A stretch of DNA of 64,000 nt, taken from positions 3,107 through 67,106 of the forward strand of contig CAUEBO010000009.1 in NCBI GenBank assembly GCA_958454405.1. The letters are read 5' to 3'. The notes below the pieces were generated by a model. It saw only the letters and a list, made by a program, of their open reading frames with translations, had not been told where the DNA came from and made no database searches. The position numbers and the translations under genes are program-made. Source of the stretch: an uncultured Eggerthellaceae bacterium (lineage in GTDB: Bacteria > Actinomycetota > Coriobacteriia > Coriobacteriales > Eggerthellaceae). This document shows positions 57,208 through 64,000 of this stretch, one piece after another. Positions within the stretch are counted from its first letter, which is position 1, and the number at the start of each line of letters is the position of its first letter.

Positions 57208-58029
57208 ATGCCTATCGGACCGGCACGCATGCCCCTGTTCGACCATCTGGGCGAGCTGCGCATGCGCCTTGTGCGCATCCTGGCTTGTCTGGCCATTTCG
57301 GTCGTGGTGTTCTACCTGGCTTCGGCCACGGTCATCGATTTTCTGATCCAGCCCATATCGGAGTACTTGCCGACGGGGGCGCTCACCACGCTCACGCCGT
57401 TCGAGGGCTTCAGCGTGCGCTTCAAAGTGTCGCTGTGGGCTTCCATCGTGGCCTGCTCTCCGGTCATCCTGTGGCAGATCCTCGCGTTCTTCCTGCCGGC
57501 GTTGAAGCCGAGCGAGCGGAAATGGTTCATCCCGACGTTCGCCGCAGCGGTTGCCCTGTTCATCTTCGGCACGGTGTTCTGCTACCTCGTCATCCTGAAC
57601 CCGGCGTTCCAGTGGCTCACTGACCAATCCGCCGGCTTCGCCACCGTGCAGGCCCAGGCGAGCTCGTTCATCGACACCATCGTCAAGTTCGAGATAGGCT
57701 TCGGCTTCGCCTTCGAGCTGCCGTTGGTCATCTTCTACCTGGTCATCTTCGACGTGGTTCCGTACAAGAAGCTGCGCGGGGCGTGGCGGACGGTGTACGT
57801 GGCGCTCATGGTCATCTCGGCCATGGCGACGCCCGACGCCTCGCCGGTCACCATGCTGCTCATGTTCGCGGCGCTTGTGGTGCTGTACGAGGCGAGCCTT
57901 CTGATCTCGCGCATCGTGCTCTCGAAGCGCATCAAGCAGCAGAACGAAGACCTCGACCGCGAAGAGGCCGAGGAAGCGGCTGCCCAGAAGGCGGCCCAGG
58001 AGAAAGCGCTCAAGAAGAAGAAAGCGTAG
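57208..58029 (+). CDS. tatC: Sec-independent protein translocase TatC
   Basis: A 273-residue protein with six helices and the TatC marks FDHLGELRMRL near the N-terminus (signal-peptide binding face), the P1 loop and LPLVIFYLVIFDVV. A charged Lys/Glu tail follows. It recognises the twin-arginine signals seen on the four FAD reductases here. A hairpin at 58075-58099 may end the tatAC transcript. Confidence 0.95.
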   Translation: MPIGPARMPLFDHLGELRMRLVRILACLAISVVVFYLASATVIDFLIQPISEYLPTGALTTLTPFEGFSVRFKVSLWASIVACSPVILWQILAFFLPALKPSERKWFIPTFAAAVALFIFGTVFCYLVILNPAFQWLTDQSAGFATVQAQASSFIDTIVKFEIGFGFAFELPLVIFYLVIFDVVPYKKLRGAWRTVYVALMVISAMATPDASPVTMLLMFAALVVLYEASLLISRIVLSKRIKQQNEDLDREEAEEAAAQKAAQEKALKKKKA

Positions 58030-58074
58030 GCTGCGATTCTGGCAATCGCCGGCATCCTCATGGTTTCGTTCGAT

Positions 58075-58099
58075 CGGCCCGTCGCGCTTCGGCGGGCCG
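58075..58099 (+). terminator. Hairpin after tatC
   Basis: CGGCCCG and CGGGCCG form a 7-bp stem with an 11-nt loop, followed by gttgcgtttcg. A weak terminator call. Confidence 0.4.
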
Positions 58100-58216
58100 G
58101 TTGCGTTTCGTGGACGATTTCATGTCCGCTGGCGTTCGGTTGGGGACTGCGCTTGCGCCCATCGGCTACCATGGGCGAATAGGGAAAGCATCGTTTAAGC
58201 TGTCGATAGGAGCGTC

Positions 58217-58570
58217 ATGCACGAGCTGGGAATCATGACGGGCGTGATGGATGCGGTCGAAGCGTCGGCCAAGCAGGCGGGGGCGACGAGCGTCCTCAAG
58301 GTGAGCCTGTCGGTTGGGGAGATGACCGAAGCCATCGAAGACGCGCTGCGGTTCGCGTTCGAAGCGCTGTCTGAAGGCACGATGTGCGAAGACGCCGAGC
58401 TTCAGATAACCATGATCAAGCCCAAAAGCCGCTGCTTCGAATGCGGCGCGGAATACGAGCACGACCGCTTCCATATGCTGTGCCCCGCATGCGGCGGTTT
58501 CGCGACCGAGCTCATCGCCGGACGGGAGCTGCAGATCGACAGCATTGAAGTGGATATCCCAGACGACTGA
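58217..58570 (+). CDS. hypA: Hydrogenase nickel-insertion protein HypA
   Basis: A 117-residue protein. The N-terminal MHE holds the Ni-binding His2, and the zinc site is C73/C76 and C89/C92 (CFEC...CPAC). It works with HypB to load Ni into [NiFe]-hydrogenase. No hydrogenase structural gene is in the window. Confidence 0.95.
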   Translation: MHELGIMTGVMDAVEASAKQAGATSVLKVSLSVGEMTEAIEDALRFAFEALSEGTMCEDAELQITMIKPKSRCFECGAEYEHDRFHMLCPACGGFATELIAGRELQIDSIEVDIPDD

Positions 58571-58780
58571 CGCCGTTCGGGATGCGTTGGCGCTGCAAGG
58601 CGACAGGCGCACGCGATTCCGCTTCCGGATGCGTCCGCTCGGGCGCGGGCCGGGCCCGAACGCGTCGCGAGAGGGCTCGCTCGGCTGCCGCGCGGCGGGG
58701 CAATCCCGCACGCCGCGGCGCTTTTCGCTGACTTTGCCCGGCTGGTGAACTACACTGGTCGAAAGACCGAAGGAGCCATC

Positions 58781-59434
58781 ATGCAGATAGATATGAAGCA
58801 ACCCATTCTCGACAAGAACGACCAGCTGGCCTCCGAGCTGCGCGAGCGGTTCGCGGAAAACCGCGTGTTCGTGCTCGATCTTTTGGCCAGCCCCGGATCG
58901 GGCAAGACGTCCACCATCCTGGCCACCATCGACGCGCTGCGCGACGAATTCAACATCGCCGTCATCGAAGGCGACATCGCCAGCAGCGTGGATGCCGAGA
59001 AGATCAAGGCCCAGGGCATCCCGGCCGTGCAGATCAACACGGGCGGCGCGTGCCATCTGGAAAGCGCCATGCTCAAGCGCGCCGTGGACGTGCTGGACCT
59101 TGAGCGCCTCGACCTCATCATCGTGGAGAACGTGGGCAACCTGGTGTGCCCCACCGACTTCGACTTGGGCGAGAACGCGAAGGTCATGATCCTGTCCGTG
59201 CCCGAGGGCGACGACAAGCCGCTCAAGTACCCCGGCGTGTTCCAGGTGGCCGAAGCCGTGGTGCTGAACAAGGTGGACACCATGCCCGTGTTCAACTTCG
59301 ACCGCGAGGCGTTCGAAAGCGCCGTGCACCAGCTCAACCCCGCCGCGCCCATCTTCCCCATCGCCGCCACGAAGGGCGACGGCGTGGAGGCGTGGGCCGA
59401 GTGGCTGGCCGAGCGCATCCGGGCGATCCAGTGA
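58781..59434 (+). CDS. hypB: Hydrogenase nickel-insertion GTPase HypB
   Basis: A 217-residue SIMIBI GTPase: Walker A ASPGSGKTS at about 36-44, EGDIASSVDA, the dimer metal site GGACHLE, NVGNLVCPTDFDLGE and the NKVD base motif. It lacks the N-terminal CxxCGC nickel site and the His-rich stretch found in some HypB. ATG 58781 follows AAGGAG; an in-frame GTG at 58745 adds 12 residues without a ribosome site. It lies 210 bp after hypA. Confidence 0.95.
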   Translation: MQIDMKQPILDKNDQLASELRERFAENRVFVLDLLASPGSGKTSTILATIDALRDEFNIAVIEGDIASSVDAEKIKAQGIPAVQINTGGACHLESAMLKRAVDVLDLERLDLIIVENVGNLVCPTDFDLGENAKVMILSVPEGDDKPLKYPGVFQVAEAVVLNKVDTMPVFNFDREAFESAVHQLNPAAPIFPIAATKGDGVEAWAEWLAERIRAIQ

Positions 59435-59507
59435 CGCTTGGATCAATGATGCCGCCGCAATAGGCTTGTAACATTCGTCGGTCATACTGATCGCATCGGA
59501 AGCGCGG

Positions 59508-60344
59508 ATGAAAGGGCTTGCCATGCTGCAAACGGAGGAACGGTACGGCGCGTGCGTCGACGCGCTGAAGGGCTATGCGGACGACGCGGGATTCACCGAC
59601 GTGGTCATCGGGCTGTCGGGCGGCATCGACTCGAGCCTGGTGGCCGTCATGAGCGTGGACGCGTTCGGCGCAAAGCACGTCCATGGCGTGATGCTGCCGG
59701 GGCCGTATTCCACCGAGCATTCCATCGACGACGCGCAGGAGCTGTCCGACGCGCTCGGCATCGAAGCGTGCACCGTTTCCATCTGCGAGCCGTTCGAGGC
59801 GTTCGAGCAGGTGCTTGCGCGCGCCTGCGGCGGGGAGCTGTCGGGCTTGGCCGCCGAGAACACCCAGGCCCGTTGCCGCACGGTATGCCTCATGGCGCTG
59901 TCGAACCGGTACAACTGGATGCTCGTGAACACGGGCAACAAGAGCGAGGCCATGATGGGCTACTCGACGCTCTACGGCGATACCGCCGGCGCGTTCGCGC
60001 CCCTCGGCGGCCTGTACAAAACCGACGTGTACGCCCTCGCGCGCTGGCGCAACGAAGCGGCGGCGGCCCGGGGCGCCACGCCCCCCATCCCCGAACACGT
60101 GCTGGTCAAGCCGCCGAGCGCCGAGCTGTCGCCCGACCAGGAGGACGAGAAGAGCATGGGCATCGACTACCAGACGCTGGACGCCCTGCTCATCGCGCAT
60201 TGCGAGCGCGGCCTGGGCTCCGACGAGCTCGTCGCCGAAGGGTTCGACGCGGCAACGGTCGAGCGGATCCTGGCCACCATCAAGGCGACCGCCTTCAAGC
60301 GAGCCCAGGAGCCTCCGTTCCCCGCGGTGGATTTTTATGCGTGA
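59508..60344 (+). CDS. nadE: Ammonia-dependent NAD+ synthetase
   Basis: A 278-residue N-type ATP pyrophosphatase: SGGIDSS at about 37-43, then NTGNKSEAMMGYSTLYGDTAGAFAPLGGLYKTDVYALARW, which is diagnostic of NadE. It has no N-terminal glutaminase domain, so it uses ammonia to amidate nicotinic-acid adenine dinucleotide. ATG 59508 or ATG 59523 could be the start; both have a purine-rich site. It is followed by two flavin reductase genes. Confidence 0.94.
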   Translation: MKGLAMLQTEERYGACVDALKGYADDAGFTDVVIGLSGGIDSSLVAVMSVDAFGAKHVHGVMLPGPYSTEHSIDDAQELSDALGIEACTVSICEPFEAFEQVLARACGGELSGLAAENTQARCRTVCLMALSNRYNWMLVNTGNKSEAMMGYSTLYGDTAGAFAPLGGLYKTDVYALARWRNEAAAARGATPPIPEHVLVKPPSAELSPDQEDEKSMGIDYQTLDALLIAHCERGLGSDELVAEGFDAATVERILATIKATAFKRAQEPPFPAVDFYA

Positions 60345-60486
60345 TGCCCGCGCGGGCGCGACTTCGCCCGAACCGGCGCGCTTTGCGAAGATTGCATGAC
60401 GCCCTGATTCGCCTCTGTCGCCGCAAGGGCGCGTTCCTTATACTCTGAGGCCCTATCGAACGGATCGAGCAAAGGAGCACAATCCC

Positions 60487-62004
60487 ATGGAGCGTCGCGC
60501 GTTCTTCAAGCTGGCGGGCTTTTCGGCCGCATCGGTGGCCGTGCTCGGCGCGCTCGGCGCTTGCGAAGCGGGCGGCATCGTGGACAACCCCTTGTCGGCC
60601 TCCGCGCATTCCGACGACGCCTCCGACGCCCTTTCGGCAGTGGGCGCGCCGGCGGTGTCGTTTTCGACCGAAGTCGACGTGCTCGTCGTCGGAAGCGGCG
60701 TTGCCGGGCTGTCGGCGGCCATGGCGCCGCTGAAGGCGGGCCGCTCGGTCATGATCGTCGACAAGCTCGAGCTGCTGGGTGGGGAGAGCTACGAATCGAA
60801 CGGCGTCATATGCGTGGCCGGCAGCGACGTGCAGCGCCGGGCCGGCATCGGCGTCACGGTGGACGAGGCGTGGGAGGTCGTTCGGCAGAACCTGAGCGAT
60901 GCCGGCATTGCCGGCATCGATTTCGCCAAGCGCCTGTTCGAGGCGGCGCCCGCGTGGGTCGATGCGCTTGCGAACGAGTACGGAGCGCAGTTCTGCGATC
61001 CTTCGGCCTACGAATCGAGCGAAGCGGGCGGCATGATCCTTTTGCCGAAGAACGGCCTGGGGGACATGGAGAGCATCATGGTGCCGCTTCGCGACGCGCT
61101 CCTGGATGCGGGCGCATCGTTTTCCACCGATTACAAGGCGACGGCTTTCATCGTCTCGGATGCGAACGAGGTGCGCGGCGTGCGCTTCTCCGTTTCGAAG
61201 GGCGCGTCGACCGTGGACGTGGGGGCCCGGCGCATCGTCATCGCCACGGGCGGCTTCGCCAGCAGCCAGCCGCTCGTCCACCGGTTCGTGCCCGCCCGGG
61301 AGCGCGTGGGCTGCTACACCTTCGCCTCGATGGGGGAGGGCCAGGCGCTGTGCGAGGCCTTGGGCGCCCAGCTCGAGGGCATGGACGTGGCGGCCCCGCT
61401 TACGAGCGACATCCCCCCGGCTGCCGCTTGGGGGATGTTCGGCCCGACGCTCATCGTGGACGCGCTGGGGCACCGCTTCGCGCGCGAGGACGACACCGAC
61501 GCCGCCGCCGACGCCTGCGTCGCCGACGAGCGCGGCTACTGGTGGACCGTGTTCGACGAGCAGCTGGTCAACGGCAGCCAATCGCGCAGCCTTGCGCAGG
61601 TGACGAGCGCGCACCCCGAGCGGCTCGTGGGGCCGTGCGACGACGTTGCCGCGCTGGCCGCGAAAACGGGCATCCCCGGCGAGACGCTCCAGAGCACGTT
61701 TGCGCGCTACGAGGCCTTTGCGGCCGACGGCACGGACGGTGATTTCGGGCGCACGGGCTTTCTGCAGAAGCTCAACCCTCCCTACTACGCCATCAAGCAG
61801 CTTCCCGTGCGGTACAAGACGCGCGGCGGCGTGCGCACTGACGAGGCGGGGCGCGCGCTGGGCCCGCTGGACGCCGTGATCCCGCGCGTTTATTGCTGCG
61901 GCTCGGTCGCCGCGAGCGGCATCGAGGGCATTGCGTCGTGCGGCTCGTTCGGCATGCTGGTGGGCGAAGCCGTGGCGGCGTCGCTCGAAGAGGAAGACGC
62001 GTAA
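60487..62004 (+). CDS. Tat-exported FAD-dependent reductase
   Basis: A 505-residue protein. The Tat-like signal ERRAFFKLAG has its arginines at 3-4, and the lipobox LGAC has its cysteine at 26. The FAD domain opens with VLVVGSGVAGLSAAMAP and closes with VYCCGSVAASGIEGIASCGSFGMLVGEAVA. It is shorter than the other reductases here and has no haem or FMN domain. The substrate is unknown. AAAGGAG precedes the ATG. No LuxR-type regulator sits beside it. Confidence 0.83.
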   Translation: MERRAFFKLAGFSAASVAVLGALGACEAGGIVDNPLSASAHSDDASDALSAVGAPAVSFSTEVDVLVVGSGVAGLSAAMAPLKAGRSVMIVDKLELLGGESYESNGVICVAGSDVQRRAGIGVTVDEAWEVVRQNLSDAGIAGIDFAKRLFEAAPAWVDALANEYGAQFCDPSAYESSEAGGMILLPKNGLGDMESIMVPLRDALLDAGASFSTDYKATAFIVSDANEVRGVRFSVSKGASTVDVGARRIVIATGGFASSQPLVHRFVPARERVGCYTFASMGEGQALCEALGAQLEGMDVAAPLTSDIPPAAAWGMFGPTLIVDALGHRFAREDDTDAAADACVADERGYWWTVFDEQLVNGSQSRSLAQVTSAHPERLVGPCDDVAALAAKTGIPGETLQSTFARYEAFAADGTDGDFGRTGFLQKLNPPYYAIKQLPVRYKTRGGVRTDEAGRALGPLDAVIPRVYCCGSVAASGIEGIASCGSFGMLVGEAVAASLEEEDA

Positions 62005-62213
62005 AGCCCCACTGGTCATTCGTATGCGCTTGAGCGCGCCGCGTGCGGACGGTTCTCACCCGCGCGCGGCGTTGCCGACGGGTTGCCTACCTGCAAAAAG
62101 GCTGCAACCGGTTCTCTATAACCTCATGACAGAATAATTCCGAAGATACTCGCCAAAGCGGGTCGGGCGCGTTCGCGACGTCCTGCCTGCAACGAACGGA
62201 AGCGGAGGACAGT

Positions 62214-63875
62214 ATGCTTGCGGAGAACAACGACGGGCTTGGACGCGAAGCGAAGCAAGGCGGCTCTCTGAACGCCGTGTCGCGGCGCACGTTTATCACG
62301 GGAGCCTGTGCGGCCGGGGCGCTGGCCGCCATGGGCGGTCTTGCGGGTTGCGCCGCCTCCCCCGAGGATTCGGGCCAGGGCGTGCAGGGCGGATCGGGAA
62401 CCGGAACGAACGGCGATGCGGTGCCGGGCAACGCGGCTCCCAGCTCGGTCGATAAAACCTATGACACCGACCTGCTCATCGTGGGAGCAGGCGGAAGCGG
62501 CCTGGCATGCGCCGTGCAGGCCGCGCTCAACGGAACCAATTTCATCGTCGTGGACAGGAACAGCCAAGTGGGCGGCAACGCGAGCTTCGTCGAGGGCATG
62601 TTCGCCGTCAACTCCTCGCTCCAGCGCGAGCAGGGCATCGACATCAAGCCGGCCGACATCGTGGAGGCCGAGCTGACCCGCGGCCAGCACCGTCAGAACG
62701 GCGCATACTGGCTTGACCTGGTGAACAACTCCGCCGACAACATAGCCTGGTGCATCGAGCAGGGCGTCATGTACTCCGGCACGGTGGACGACTACTACGG
62801 CGGCCTGTTCCCCACGTTTCACTGGTTCAAGGACAACAAGGCGGCGGTGGGCTACGTCGAGCCCATGAAGAACCGCCTTGACGAGCTGGGCGTGCAGCTG
62901 CATCTCAACACCACGGTGAACGCGCTCGCCATGCAGGACGGGAAGGTGGCCGGAGCCTACGCCGAGGGAGACGAAGGCGTGATCCAGTACAACGCCAAGG
63001 CCGTGGTGTTCGCCACCGGTGGTTTCGGCGGCAACGCCGAGGTCATTTCCGAGCAGGGATGGGATACCGAAGGCATCCACATCGTCGGCTCTCCCAACGC
63101 GGCGGGGGACGGCTACCGTCTGTCCATGGACAACGGTGCGAAGAACATGATGGCCGGCTCGGCCCAGTCCATCCTCTACGCCATCCAGGCGTTCCCGCCC
63201 ATCGACTTCCACGATGCGGCCGAGAACCCCATCAACGGCTACTTCGGCATTGCGGCGGGCGGTCCCGTGCTGTGGGTGAACGAAGCGTGCGAGCGCTACA
63301 GCCGCGAGAACCTGACCGCCGACAACCTGGTGCTGCAATGCATTCCCGGCAAGGACAACAAGGCCAACTACGTGCTGTTCGACCAGGCCATCTTCGACCA
63401 GCACTTCGGCAAGGACGACGATGCGCGCAAGATGTTCGAAGACGGCTTGGCCGGCAACGACGGGAACAGCCTGTACCAGGCCGACACCGTGGAGGAGCTG
63501 GCCGGGAAGTTCGACCTCGATGCCGATGCGCTCAAGGCGACGGTCGACCACTACAACGAGCTGTGCAAGGGTGGCGCCGATACCGACTTCGGCAAGGCGG
63601 CCGACCTCATGGTGGCCATCGAGAACGCGCCCTTCTACCTGGCGAAGCTCTCGTACAGCTACTTCTTCTCCGTGGGCGGCATCGCCACCGACAAGCAGCG
63701 CCGCGTGCTGGACGGCGATCTGAACCCCATCGAGGGCCTGTACGCCATCGGCAACGACGGCAACATGCTGTACCGCAACGTGTACACCATCAACATGCCG
63801 GGCACGGCGTTCGGCAACCAGGTGAATTCGGGCCGCGAAGCCGCGAACGCCGCCATGGAGTACCTGAAGGCTTGA
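62214..63875 (+). CDS. Tat-exported FAD-dependent reductase (fumarate reductase-like)
   Basis: A 553-residue protein. The Tat signal SRRTFITGACAAG has its arginines at 24-25 behind an N-terminal extension; the lipobox LAGC has its cysteine at 46. FAD motif LLIVGAGGSGLACAVQAA, then GDGYRLSMDNGAK, and a C-terminal GLYAIGNDGNMLYRNVYTINMPGTAFGNQVNSGREA. In its FAD domain it resembles the 22715-24688 enzyme more than the 60487 one, but it lacks the FMN_bind domain. The substrate is unknown. GGAGG precedes the ATG. Confidence 0.85.
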   Translation: MLAENNDGLGREAKQGGSLNAVSRRTFITGACAAGALAAMGGLAGCAASPEDSGQGVQGGSGTGTNGDAVPGNAAPSSVDKTYDTDLLIVGAGGSGLACAVQAALNGTNFIVVDRNSQVGGNASFVEGMFAVNSSLQREQGIDIKPADIVEAELTRGQHRQNGAYWLDLVNNSADNIAWCIEQGVMYSGTVDDYYGGLFPTFHWFKDNKAAVGYVEPMKNRLDELGVQLHLNTTVNALAMQDGKVAGAYAEGDEGVIQYNAKAVVFATGGFGGNAEVISEQGWDTEGIHIVGSPNAAGDGYRLSMDNGAKNMMAGSAQSILYAIQAFPPIDFHDAAENPINGYFGIAAGGPVLWVNEACERYSRENLTADNLVLQCIPGKDNKANYVLFDQAIFDQHFGKDDDARKMFEDGLAGNDGNSLYQADTVEELAGKFDLDADALKATVDHYNELCKGGADTDFGKAADLMVAIENAPFYLAKLSYSYFFSVGGIATDKQRRVLDGDLNPIEGLYAIGNDGNMLYRNVYTINMPGTAFGNQVNSGREAANAAMEYLKA

Positions 63876-63912
63876 TCGACCTGCGGGCGTGCGGCCGGGG
63901 AGGGAGAGGTGC

Positions 63913-63949
63913 GGGCGGCCCGGGCGTAGCTCCCCCGCTCGGGCCGCCC
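63913..63949 (+). terminator. Hairpin after the last reductase gene
   Basis: GGGCGGCCCGGGCG pairs with CGCTCGGGCCGCCC (14 bp, one G-T pair). It is followed by C- and G-runs in place of the T-run expected of a terminator. Confidence 0.5.
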
Positions 63950-64000
63950 CCACCCCCCCCCGCGGCGGGCGGGGGGGCGGGGGGGGCAGGACGAGGGGCG

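Overview
The window is high-GC bacterial chromosome with dense, short-spaced genes. The gene content points to the Coriobacteriia, most likely an Eggerthellaceae gut anaerobe of the Eggerthella/Gordonibacter kind. The reasons are four Tat-exported FAD reductases, two of them facing LuxR regulators with a 12-helix membrane half; a C1-folate block (fhs-fchA-folD); a TsaB-RimI-TsaD fusion; and no tRNA, rRNA, phage or CRISPR locus. The genus is inferred from gene content only.

Layout. 1-8.8 kb: the end of a PAS-GGDEF-EAL protein, cysK, tilS, a zeta-like kinase with an excisionase-type HTH partner behind a 28-bp palindrome, maf, hpt and ftsH. 8.8-13.6 kb: folP-folK fusion, birA, a MATE exporter and bioY. 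13.6-26.5 kb: an accessory stretch with a fluoroacetate-dehalogenase-like hydrolase, two reductase/LuxR divergent pairs, fabH, a C26 peptidase, a decayed MFS gene, and a TetR gene facing a small membrane protein across a 38-bp palindrome. 26.6-30.1 kb: a two-component system whose kinase seems to start at AUA, then coaX coupled to a DUF3825 gene. 30.1-34 kb: fhs-fchA-folD. 34-37.5 kb: a surface protein under a c-di-GMP-I riboswitch, carrying a G9 tract. 37.5-41 kb: tsaE and the tsaB-rimI-tsaD fusion. 41-49.8 kb: kdpFABC and kdpDE. 49.8-55.7 kb: LysR, a Gfo/Idh oxidoreductase, aroE, menG, an amidohydrolase and a small membrane protein. 56.4-64 kb: tatA, tatC, hypA, hypB, nadE and two more Tat reductases.

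How the genes fit together. The Tat translocase lies near two of the reductases it would export, and MenG completes the menaquinone that such respiratory enzymes normally use. Fhs, FchA and FolD make a methyl-branch C1 path in which FolD has lost residues needed for cyclohydrolase activity and FchA is placed to supply it. The EAL protein and the riboswitch are two ends of c-di-GMP signalling. Two families of palindromic repeats (about 145 bp and about 115 bp) are each present twice; one copy is read through in frame inside the tsaB part of the fusion.
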